Positions 47,599 through 56,191 of a stretch of DNA of 64,000 nt are shown here, piece by piece. The notes beneath the pieces are model-generated. The model was not told the origin of the DNA, did no database searches, and worked only from the letters and a program-made list of their open reading frames with translations. Source of the DNA: Enchytraeus crypticus. Its lineage: Eukaryota; Annelida; Clitellata; Enchytraeida; Enchytraeidae. Each line of letters starts with the position of its first letter. The stretch's first letter is position 1. A program made the position numbers and the translations under genes. Location of the stretch: the NCBI GenBank assembly GCA_905160935.1, contig CAJHZI010000697.1, positions 1,948,501 to 2,012,500 of the forward strand, written 5' to 3'.

Positions 47599-50089
47599 CA
47601 TAGTCTACTGTGAACGGATTAACTCGTTAATCAATGGAGTGCTATCTAATGAACGTGAAACTAGCAAGTGAGTTGAAAAAAGTACTTTGTATACCTGCCA
47701 CTTTGAATAAGAACAAAGGTTTAACGTCCAATTCCTCATCCAAGGATGATGTCAGGGACGTACCCACAGCACACATCACTACAGAGATCAATTCACCCAG
47801 ACCAATCTGCAAAAGAAATGTGCTGAGGAGCAGTAAGGTCTAAAACGAAAGCCAGTCCGATGATCAAAATTGGTCCGGGTAGATTGATTATGTCTACAGT
47901 AAAAACACAGGAAGAGCACAGGAGAGATAGTTTCAGATAAAATACTGATTTAAATCGTAATAACCTACATCTGTAATATATGTAGATGAATTCCATTACA
48001 TATTTCTTGCAATGCTATCTCATCAAATATAATACATTATATTGACTTACTTTATACGTATCAAGTGGATGACCTATAATTAGACCGCTGACCCCTGCAG
48101 AATCAATACACAGTGTCATAACTATAATAAGTACATTAAGAACTATTATACATAGTAGACAATAATATATCAATATCAATAAGTACCTGTATATTTATAA
48201 AGTGTCGCTTTATGCTAAATAATAATATATAAATTATAATCTAAGTAGACTATTGTTAGTTGTCACTAGGACTACAGTTCAATACAGCTAATGACTCTAC
48301 TGTCCGAGATGTCCCTGACAATGAAGTCAGTATGTCGTAGCCTGTAATGCACTATCATAGGCTGCCATAGGCTGTCATAGTCTTTCATAGTCTATCATAG
48401 TCTATCAGAGTCTGATATAGGCTGTCATAGCCTGTCATAGTCTGATATAGGCTGTTATAGCCTGTCATAGCCTGTCATATTCTGATATAGGCTGTCATAG
48501 CCTGTCATAGTCTGATATAGGCTGTCATAGCCTGTCGTCCCCGTGTTGTGCTCGGCTATGGTTGGACCACTACAGAATAGGGCAACCGCAAACAATCTGC
48601 CGAGTGTACGTAAGAGGCGACTAAAGGCAGGAGCTGAGGATGGTAAGAGGGGACCCACCTCACCACGAAATATTTTCCCCCAGGATTAAATGGTAATTAA
48701 TCCACTTAACTGAGGAAGGCAACGGCAAACCACCTCAGAAGCCAAATTTTTCCCAAGCTATAGGCTACACAAATTATAGACAAGGCATAGACTTTGTGAA
48801 AGGATTAACTTGTTTATCTAAGGAGTGCTCTTATGGAGTGAGAAAACAGACTTTGAATATGAATATGTACCGTGAACCTGTCACTTGGCAGTGCACTGAA
48901 GAAGAAGAAGCTTGTCATAGCCTGTCATGCACTATCATAGCCTGTCATAGCTTGTCATAATCTGATATAGCCGGTCAATCAAGCGGTCTGTCATCAACTG
49001 TTGTAATTCTTCATGGCCTGGCATAATTGTCGTGATAGACGAGACGTTGCAGCATTAGTGGCTCTACAGTTTGTTCGATTATAATGAAAACGTCAGTTCC
49101 TGTCAGTGCTGGATTTGAACCCTACACCTGTTGTTATGCAGTCTGACACGATGCCGAGCGACTACCGGCTCAGTCCGAATATGAATGTAATTATCGCTAT
49201 CAGAATTTAGTGCATGTATTTATATTAAAGCGATTGATGATTTTATACGATTGAATCTAACTGCACAAAAAGCCGTCTCGATTTACTTGTTAATGGCAGT
49301 TTTTGTATTTTTACACGGAACCATTACCAAAATTGATCTTCGAGGCTAATTTTAAAGTTCATTTAATTTTCACGCTGCTCTTACTTATCAATAGGTATTA
49401 GATCTCGCACGCAGCGCAGCAATTGTAAGTTATAGCCAAGAAAATTAATTGATTTATTAATATAAAATTAATAGTTAACTTAAAAAAATTTTTGATTCCC
49501 AGATCGATTACTAATGGAAGTATTTCATCATTATTTACATGTAGTATTATTTTATCATTGAATTCATTTCAATTCTCCCTCAGTAATCCTGCACCGTTGG
49601 CAGCAATTCATATTTAAAAATTTTCTGGAGGAGCTTTGATGCTACGCAATATTCCACCGGTGGCAGAATGTGCAGTAGCTGTATTTTCTTATTAATGGCT
49701 CTATGAAGCTTGGCAGCATCGACCGTATTGTCTGCAAATACTTTCAGCCGAAGGAAGATCAAGAAGTCGATAAATGGCCTTAAAGAAAGAAGCTAAGCTA
49801 AGCTAAAGTTAAGTCAGTTTCTTCCCTCGAAAGCGATGTCAGTGACGGGCGAGCCCAGGATTTGAACCCCGCACATACTGATCCGCGGTCGAGCATCCTA
49901 CAGAGATTGCCACTGGCTCCAGCCAGAGAAAGAGAGTTATACTGACCTCATCGGTGGCACTTCACACTCGCTATTCGTTTGATCTTCCTTGATATTTGAA
50001 AAATACATTTATTTCTTGAAATTATTGGTATTAATTATCGACTCACCTCCAATGGCACCGGCCATATAGTCGTTTAGATTTCCTGACAT
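42369..50089 (-). CDS. Mitochondrial carrier, SLC25A45/47/48-like, six coding exons
   Basis: Predicted six-helix transporter of the inner mitochondrial membrane. Exons on the - strand: 50089-50047, 48094-48051, 46705-46526, 45009-44745, 43189-42988, 42666-42369. Splice phases 1, 0, 0, 1, 2 fit and the total is 1032 nt, giving 343 residues. All three carrier signatures are present: HPLDTYKVILQ (Pro24), CPAEVVKVVLQ (Pro163) and VPSDVIKSRVQ (Pro272). GFYHGFAVLLIRDVP and the opening MSGNLNDYMAGAIGG fit the SLC25A45/47/48 group, with SLC25A20-like carnitine carriers next closest. Odd features: a Ser/Gln/Arg-rich insertion in the first matrix loop (about residues 35-75) makes it longer than the usual roughly 300. 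Substrate cannot be read from sequence alone. Confidence 0.93.
42667..42987 (-). other. Mitochondrial carrier intron 5
   Basis: Contains a C-then-CT tract (42796-42826) and a weak reversed SINE-3 fragment (about 42862-42965, keeping the ACTCCATAAAGAGCACTT block). Confidence 0.55.
42796..42826. repeat. C tract and CT microsatellite
   Basis: A poly-C run followed by (CT)n, in carrier intron 5. Confidence 0.9.
42988..43189 (-). CDS. Mitochondrial carrier exon 5
   Basis: 202 nt (acceptor TTTTTTACCAG, donor TCCAG/GTAAAC). Encodes WILKHRGPLGFYHGFAVLLI, then RDVPTFGTYVVLYEVMRERL (helix 4 and the following loop). Phase 1 in, phase 2 out. The RDVP motif is shared with SLC25A20/45/47/48. Confidence 0.9.
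43211..43345 (-). mobile_element. SINE-2 copy, reversed, with a snap-back 5' end
   Basis: The - strand carries GGAGCCAGTGGCGACGTCGG, a B-box-like GGTTCAAATCC and the tail GAGGAAACTGACGTTAAC. Beyond its head, CCAATGGCGACGTCG repeats the first bases in the opposite direction, a short head-to-head inversion. Lies in carrier intron 4 just 20 bp from exon 5. Confidence 0.8.
43462..43590 (+). mobile_element. Diverged SINE-2 copy
   Basis: GGGCTGACCCGGTAGTATCT, AACTGCGGATCAGTAGG, GGAGTTCAGATCCAG, then GACAGGAAGCTCATGTTAAA. Same order as SINE-2 but with a different tRNA-like head; closest to the copy at 17709. Confidence 0.6.
43898..43975 (+). mobile_element. tRNA-like sequence, probably a SINE head
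   Basis: GGGATGGTCGAGCGGTTATA resembles a Leu/Ser-type A box and AGGTTCGAATTCC a B box, but the stems do not close well, so it is not a convincing functional tRNA gene. Confidence 0.4.
44745..45009 (-). CDS. Mitochondrial carrier exon 4
   Basis: 265 nt (acceptor TGATTTACAG, donor AACG/GTAATA). Encodes helices 2 and 3: VRGFFRGLSFPLYSYAFINS, then WLLQGYWAIYWAGCFGGVAQ and the second signature CPAEVVKVVLQ. Confidence 0.9.
45125..45340 (-). mobile_element. SINE-1 copy, reversed
   Basis: On the - strand: GGGGTAACGTCACGAAG, GAGGTAAATTGAACTCTCGC, B-box-like GGGTTCGAATCC, then GCTGATCTGAGAGTAAAATC. Matches the copy at 46040 base by base apart from scattered changes. Confidence 0.8.
45485..45715 (+). 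mobile_element. SINE-3 copy, diverged
   Basis: Shares TCGTGTTGT, the block ending GCGACTAAA, GGAAACCACC, and AGTATGAATATG-like text with 48540-48911, in the same order. Confidence 0.6.
46040..46275 (+). mobile_element. SINE-1, full-length tRNA-derived copy
   Basis: tRNA-like head with B box GTGGGTTCGATTCCC, then a body GATCTGGGAGTAAAATCTCG, TTTAAACATGTGGTATTA and an end AGTTGATCATTTCACTATAA. Best copy of the family; the reference for the split copy in Notch ligand intron 5. Confidence 0.82.
46526..46705 (-). CDS. Mitochondrial carrier exon 3
   Basis: Sixty codons between acceptor CTCTTTTAG and donor CTG/GTAAGG. It begins VILQTRS, completing the first signature, and ends LLQGLNEQGL, which runs into VRGFFRGLSFP of the next exon. 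The middle is a polar insertion rich in Ser, Gln and Asn. Confidence 0.88.
47225..47665 (+). mobile_element. SINE-3 copy split by a LINE 3' fragment
   Basis: SINE-3 text GGCAACGGTAAACCACCTC stops near 47417 and resumes at 47595 with AAAGGCATAGTCTACTGTGA. The repeat AAGGCATAGTCTAYTRTG, present on both sides of the insert, is the target duplication. Confidence 0.75.
47430..47594 (+). mobile_element. LINE 3' end, same family as the intron 5 LINE
   Basis: About 120 bp of 3' sequence (CCGAGATTAGGAATGTTAG, CACTCGTATGTGGA, AGGCAGTGTACTAA) matches 30245-30370, followed by a (GA)n tail of about 40 bp. Severely 5'-truncated. Confidence 0.82.
48051..48094 (-). CDS. Mitochondrial carrier exon 2
   Basis: A 44-nt exon with acceptor ATTCTGCAG and donor AAA/GTAAGT. 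It encodes VSGLIIGHPLDTYK, holding the start of the first signature motif. Phase 1 in, phase 0 out. Confidence 0.88.
48345..48970. repeat. CTGTCATAG minisatellite, interrupted
   Basis: Units of about 10 bp (CTGTCATAGC, CTGATATAGG) grouped in 30-bp higher-order units. The array runs to about 48537, is broken by SINE-3, and resumes at 48912-48970. Confidence 0.85.
48540..48911 (+). mobile_element. SINE-3, longest copy, with LINE-like 3' tail
   Basis: A 370-bp non-coding element: CCCCGTGTTGTGCTCGG at the start, GGCAACCGCAAACAATCTGC, GGCAACGGCAAACCACCTCA, then ATGTACCGTGAACCTGTCA, GGCAGTGCACTGAAG and a (GAA)n tail. The last 45 bp resemble the 3' end of the intron 5 LINE, so it is probably mobilised by that LINE. 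No RNA polymerase III box was clear. Confidence 0.75.
49085..49175 (-). mobile_element. Diverged tRNA-like SINE, reversed
   Basis: On the - strand: GAGCCGGTAGTCGCTCGGCA, AGGGTTCAAATCCAG, then a tail ending in AACTGACGTTTTC. Related to SINE-2. Confidence 0.55.
49800..49924 (-). mobile_element. SINE-2 copy, reversed
   Basis: On the - strand: GGAGCCAGTGGCAATCTC, ACCGCGGATCAGTATGTGCG, GGGTTCAAATCCTGGGCTCG, CCCGTCACTGACATCGCTTT. Good full copy. Confidence 0.85.
50047..50089 (-). CDS. Mitochondrial carrier exon 1 (start codon)
   Basis: ATG at 50089-50087, then MSGNLNDYMAGAIG and a donor G/GTGAGT. It leaves in phase 1 and joins exon 2 to give AGAIGGVSGLIIGHPLDTYK, the usual first carrier helix. 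Too short to find by length; chosen by homology and phase. Confidence 0.85.
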
Positions 50090-50596
50090 CTCTGCTACAG
50101 AGGTTTTAACATTTATTTATTACTAGAGACTAGCCAATCCTGACAAACTGTGAAGAAAACTATAATAATTAATACGATATGTGATTATGGCTTCAAGGCA
50201 GGAAGCCAAGTTTTGAGCCCCAGTGTGATTGTCTCGAACAGGAGGGCTAGATCATCACTGCAGCATAGAAACGAACGTTAAACTTTGAGTTAGAATTTGT
50301 ACAAGATCAATATTAAAGTTTCTGTAGTAACTCAAATTGTCTAATGACTCATAATTATGATTATGATTGCATTCTATTTAACTCAAGCACTTCTACAGCT
50401 TTCCGTCGACTAAAAATTATTATTACAATCATTAATTATAAAATTAGATACTAATTTAACGTGTTATGTCATTCAATGTATTGCAAATATCTGATGCTGT
50501 CATATTGCACGAAATAACGATTAAGAATTCATACAAATTATGTAAATGTAATGCATATGCTAATATATACGTGTACATTCAACTACTACATGCATA

Positions 50597-50604
<8 letters not shown>

Positions 50605-50646
<42 letters not shown>
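50605..50646. repeat. TA microsatellite
   Basis: Pure (TA)n, followed by ACATGTATAT-like sequence. Confidence 0.9.
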
Positions 50647-50648
<2 letters not shown>

Positions 50649-51454
50649 ATATACATGTATATTTTATATGCATGTATATTAACGTAGATCTAAATACTTC
50701 ATAGGCATCTATGTTGTAAGTATATATAACTTAGTTTACTATTCGTAGCTCAAAGCTAAAGCCACAACTACATTAGTTATAATGACATTGTTTTGCTTAG
50801 ACAAAACAAGTCTCACAATGACCAACTTACTACTCGTATGATCGTTTCAGGGCTTAAAGGTCAGAGTTCAATTATAATCGCTTACGCTATTGCAGCTCGT
50901 TTTTATCTACTATTGCTAAACTATATAGAGCACCGGATGACAAAAGTTTCCAAATTGTTCTATTATATGTATTTATGGGCAAAATTAGTGCGCTTAAACT
51001 CTAATCTTAAATCCTTAGTCATGTAGCTTTGTGATTTTAAATTCGTATTATTGATTATGAACAGAAATTATTTTTTCCATTGACTTAACATCGAGTTTAA
51101 AGTGCATGATGACATCACGGATGCTAGGAGTAATTTATAATTTTATTGTTTATCCACGCTAAACTTCAACAGTTTTCAGTGTACTTTCCCAGAGCCAGTC
51201 ACTAAGGTCGATGTCTTTTAAAAGCGTTCTGAAGAAAACGAAATTAGGTGACCTGAAAACTCTAAGAATTTTGCGAATCTAATCGCGCACTTTTGAGTTT
51301 ATACTACAAAGTTGGATATCAAATTAATTATATTTCCGTTAGAATTTTGTTTTTTATTACATCAAGTTAAACAATAAGTTTATTATCAAGTTAAACAAGT
51401 AGAATCAAGCCGTTCAAACTGAATTACTTCATCATAATGATGATATTTTTGACT

Positions 51455-51590
51455 GATTTTCTGGATTTTGGAATTTGCACCGCTTTTGGACCTTCTTTTT
51501 GGACCTTTGCCAGCTTGATTTTGACTCAATAGTGCTCGATGTTGTCATTGATGACTGTAGCACTCTAATTGTTGTTGTTATTAATAATAC
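51455..51590 (+). mobile_element. 3' UTR fragment of the L2/CR1-like LINE
   Basis: Over 120 bp nearly identical to 38952-39085 (TCTGGATTTTGGAATTTGCA, CAATAGTGCTCGATGTTGTC, ACTGTAGCACTCTAATTGTT), ending in the same short repeat tail. Confidence 0.85.
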
Positions 51591-53505
51591 GTAGGGATTA
51601 GATTGGTATCATATAAAAAGACAAATAAAAATAGCCTACGTTACTACGTTTTGTTACTTTATTTACATCTAGGCCCTATAATTATAGGGCCTAATTATAA
51701 TTATAGCTATAATTGAGCATATCCATACATAAGTAGGCTATAGGAGATTTAGGCATACTAAATCATATACTAATTGTCAATTATTTTACTGCGAAAAACT
51801 AAACAAGGAAGCCATCAGCCATTCAACGCCGGTATGCAAAAGCTAATTATATTAAAGAGTCTATTAAACCGATATCAATTTAAAATTGACTATTAATTTA
51901 TCAATATATAATTTATTAGTGTGGCGGTGGCACTATTACACTAACATATGTCGGGCATAATACACGTGGGCCTTCATCCTGATATAGTTAAAAGTTAAGC
52001 AGACATAATATTCAAATGATCATCTGTGGTGAGCTCAGTCTCAATACATGTTTAATGATTAACTTAAGCAGTCTAGTCCAGCAAAGGATCAGCATCCACG
52101 TTACTAGTTCAGTGAATGACTGAGATCTTCCTCTCTGATACTTGATGTCTACATTATCTATTTAAAACTCCAAATTAAAATATTAACTCTATTGGTAAAT
52201 AATGACAACTGCTTCCATATTTTTTAATATATTTATTTCCTTTTTTGCATAGTCTATATGACTCATCATCTTAACTCTGGATAATAGGTGTTCAACTATA
52301 AGGAACGGGTAGCGTTGTCATGGATGTCCTATTGTTCGTGTATTGATTAATTATTGGATTGTAACAATGTTAGTGTGTATTCTGCATTCTTTTTGTTTGA
52401 TTGTGCGCATTTTGTGTGGCGTTTCTTATTCAATAAATATATATTCTTCTGATCAGATCTGGAAATTGATCCCAGGACCTTAGGAAGAGAAATTTAAAAT
52501 TTCTTCACGTTCAGATCGTTACCACAGACTCCATGTTTTCAGAGCTAATGGCTGTCGTCAGGTTTACTGGATGTCGCGATACAATTGATCAACTCCTTGT
52601 AAAAGTAAACAGGAAGGCAGACAGTGGGTAAGCAGGTACCTAGGACCTGGTATTTAGCAAAACACGGAAAAATTGGATTTATGTGAGCACTAGCGAGCCA
52701 GTAACTTACTCATATATTACTAAATTTATTACCATCTATAACAACAAATTTATAACATTATAATGGACATTATAATGAAATTTAATAAGTGAAAGTCTCA
52801 CATCGTGTTTGGGAGAGGAAACAGCCGTTAAACTTTTATTAGTAACATTATAGTAATTTTAACAACGTGTTAACGTAAAGTTTTAAAAAGTAAATTTTCA
52901 AAAACTTTAAACTTAATTTCTTTAATTCGCTATGAACTGGTGATTAATTAAAACAGTAATTTAAAGCTAAGGCGAGTCGATAAATTTAGCTAGTTAATAG
53001 AACCATGGACCTCAGAGAGCAAACCGAAAGTTGTTAATCCACACAACGCAGTTAATCCGCTAACGAATTTAATGTTCATACATCACAAAGATTAGATATA
53101 ACTAATGTGTTTTGATTTACTATACGATGCTTATTATACAGTTTATATTAAGCTACGACGAATTTTAGGAAAACATACCAAATCAAAAATAACAGCATAT
53201 TTTTTTAGGCTAAAGGCTAAAGTAAATCAGCGTGTGAAAATAAGTGGACATTAGGGTCGTCTACTTCATCCTCAATACGACATTTGACTTATCTATGTGC
53301 TCGATTATGCTGCAAAGAGACAAGAACACTTTGCTGAGCAAATGATTTCCGCGTAGCAGATCAAATGGCATAAAATGATCAGATTTAGAGAAGCCTTAAT
53401 CAATGATTGCTGATTGAGAAACGTCGGTCTGCTTAGCTTTCAATGCTCACTGAGTGTTCAAGATATAAGGGTATATGAAAGCGCTATTAAATGTTCCCTT
53501 TATAT

Positions 53506-54996
53506 TAGAGATGGGAATCGAACCGAACCAGAACCGAACCCTAAAATCTATAATTTTGACCGAACCGAACTAGAACCTAGACTCTGACCGAACCCGAACC
53601 GAACCCGAACCCAGACTCTGGCCGAACCGAACCCAGTCTCTGGCCGAACCCGAACCCAGACTTCGTCCAAACCGAACTGAACCAAACTCTTGTAGTTCCT
53701 TTCTTCTTCACCAGCCTGACATTAAATAAAGATAGTAAGAACAATATAAATATATATTAGTCTTTGCATTTACATGTCTTAAAGTATCTAACAGCATATC
53801 TTCAGGTAAGGCTGGTTCCGACACAAATTTTAAAACGGTAGCGGTACAAAGGAATGGTAGCGGGAAGCGAGACGGGATGTAGGGCCTACAGAAGATAATG
53901 GATACTATGAATGATACGGCATTGAAATATGGAATGAAGATTAACATCAAAGAGACAAAAGTGATGAGAGTATTCCATAAAAATCTGAAACTTGCTTGAC
54001 TCAATCTAGGTGAATTTTTTCTTGTTTAATTCAAATTATGATTTTTTTCTAATTTTAGTGTGCTACCTTAATATTTTTGGAGCCAGATTTACAAATAATT
54101 ATATTTAACAGTCTACATGTGTTAAGACAATCTGGAGTAAATAATTTTGCACCATAGCAATGCAATAATTTCATAACTATTTTCGTAACTTCATAATTGA
54201 TCTGAGAGTTTCAAATTTGAAATCCTAAGGTAAATTATGAAGCTTATTACTGGTCAGTTTATAGCAAACGGTGTATAATATGATCATTTTTCTATGGAAG
54301 TACACGTGTTTACCAAATCATCTTTATTTGACATTTTTATGTCAAAAATTGCACTTTGTCTCTGAAATATTGGATCAAATTTTAGCCAAGACATTTCCAC
54401 TTAATTATAAACGTAGCTAATCTAAAGGCCTATAGTGACAAAAAAATTTAAAAATTGATGAAACATTCTATTTGCTCGTTATAATCAAGGAGAATATTTC
54501 AGATACAACAACAAAGCTAAATGTCTTTATTATGAACCTTTGTTGGTCAACTTAGAATATTTTAAGAAATGTAAAGGAATAAATACCACTTCTCTCCTTT
54601 TTTCATTGTCATATATACCCAGGTGAAAAAATGTTGCAGCTATTACGACTTAATGAATTTTTAAGCATATTTACCATAAACTACTTTAAACATATTTGTC
54701 ATAACCATGATTATTATAATAAAAGTTAAACAACTGCATCATTATCTATTAACTATTAACATCATCATCATCATCATTAACTATTTCGAACTTGAATCAA
54801 ACTCTTGCGAATTGGAAAGCAAGCCGAACCCGAACCGAAACCGAACCCCTGTTAGAACCGAACCCGAACCGAACTTTCATTTTCCACGTACCGAACTCTC
54901 AAATTGTCAACTGCTAACCGAACCCGAACCGAACTTTCATTTTCAACGAACCGAACCGAACCCGAACTCTGGAAATTCATAAAATTCCCATCTCTA
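53506..54996. mobile_element. Non-autonomous hAT-like DNA transposon, copy B
   Basis: Perfect 13-bp inverted ends TAGAGATGGGAAT / ATTCCCATCTCTA and a perfect 8-bp target duplication CTTTATAT (53498-53505, 54997-55004). Both subterminal zones are arrays of CCGAAC/GAACC units in the same orientation (53520-53695 and 54825-54970). The interior includes a piece of LINE reverse transcriptase. No transposase seen. Confidence 0.9.
53845..53990 (+). mobile_element. Internal LINE fragment captured in the hAT-like element
   Basis: GGAATGGTAGCGGGAAGCGA, AGAAGATAATGGATA and ATGAATGATACGGCATT match 29625-29750 of the intron 5 LINE, just after the broken F-A-D-D box. It has neither LINE end. Confidence 0.8.
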
Positions 54997-55189
54997 CTTT
55001 ATATGTATTATTGCAATTTAGATGAAAACACAAGATATTTAATAATAACGATTTGTAATTTCTAATGAGAAATTCGACTGAACTGTTGTTCATAGTTTTT
55101 ATTCATAATTCAAGAATTCGTTTGTAACGATTGTGCGTAAGTCATATTAAAAATCATCAAATACAGTCATACAGTAAAAGTAAAGCTAA

Positions 55190-55345
55190 AGCTAAGGTTA
55201 AAGTCAGTTTCCTCACTCGAGAGCGATGTCAGTGACGGGCGAGCTCAGGATTTGAACCCCGCACCATCTGATCCGCGGTCGAGTATCTTACCGACTTCGC
55301 CACTGGCTCCAGGCCGTGGCGAAGTCGGTAAGATACTCGACCATA
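55190..55345 (-). mobile_element. SINE-2 copy, reversed, with a snap-back head
   Basis: Reversed SINE-2 to about 55312, immediately followed by the first 30 bp of the same element in the forward direction (GTGGCGAAGTCGGTAAGATA). The two heads form a hairpin. Confidence 0.85.
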
Positions 55346-56191
55346 ACGTCATAATATGCTAACCAGTGTAATTAAGTTTTGCTCCATGTAAGTTTTCCAA
55401 TGTAGAGTAATATGCAAGGTTAATAACAATACGGCAATCACTCCAAAATATACGTAAATTATACAAGACATATCAACGAACATCATATAGAAGCAAAAGC
55501 AAATGCTGTCACAAAAATTTATGGAATTCTTTAATGAAGCCATTCATAATGTGTCTTGCTAGTTAACATATTACAATGGTATTTCAAACAAAACATTATC
55601 ATCATCATCATCTTCTCATGAATTCTAGCTCAACAAGGATCGGGATCTTTAAACATTTCTATTCGTTTAAGAAAATTTTGCAGCAATATCTAAGCCTGCT
55701 TTCAGCAACCTAATGGCCTCTCTGACGTTGGTTTGTATCTTAGTGCTTTGTCGCCTTTCATGACCCGTGCAGTCCACGGCTGATCTATTCTTCAACAACC
55801 TAGATACAATGCGGGTGTATTTCAAGCACAACACAATCTATAATCCTACTGTAACTAATCTTACTCATAGTTTTCAATAACCGCTTGCATTTGGCAATGA
55901 GGAGAGAAATGCAAGGATTAAAAGATCACTGCATCACCATAACCTGGTTTCCCATTACTTTCTCAGTTACAGGTTAGTCGCTTTTTACGGCACTAGCAAT
56001 AAACGATACGGTCTATTTCTACAGTGATCTGAAAAAACTTAAGTAACTCAGAGTAAACAGGAATATCAAAAATATATTACAATAATTTCATTTACTTGAA
56101 TTGTTCTCTCAAACTTAAATACATGAGAATTTAAACCATTATCATTTCTATCAGATTCTCATATAGTCACTCTCATTTACCATACCTTTCT

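Larger units (their letters stand above)
46706..48050 (-). other. Mitochondrial carrier intron 2
   Basis: Contains a SINE-3 copy split by a LINE 3' fragment (47225-47665) and a reversed SINE-2-type tail (47705-47765). Positions 46706-47220 hold nothing recognised. Confidence 0.6.
48095..50046 (-). other. Mitochondrial carrier intron 1
   Basis: Contains the CTGTCATAG minisatellite with an inserted SINE-3, a diverged reversed tRNA-like SINE (49085-49175) and a good reversed SINE-2 (49800-49924). Confidence 0.6.
50090..56191. other. Region between the carrier 5' end and the Ser-rich gene 3' end
   Basis: Should hold the promoter of the carrier gene just above 50089; no core element recognised. 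It contains a SINE-like tail (50195-50290), a TA microsatellite (50605-50646), a LINE 3' UTR fragment (51455-51590), a hAT-like element (53506-54996) and a SINE-2 (55190-55345). Positions 50700-51430, 51600-53490 and 55350-56190 hold nothing recognised. Confidence 0.55.

Noticed and set aside
53506-54996. An LTR retroelement flanked by repeats
   Set aside because: Flanks are short inverted ends with 8-bp duplications, as in hAT elements; no LTR features or retroviral coding parts are present.
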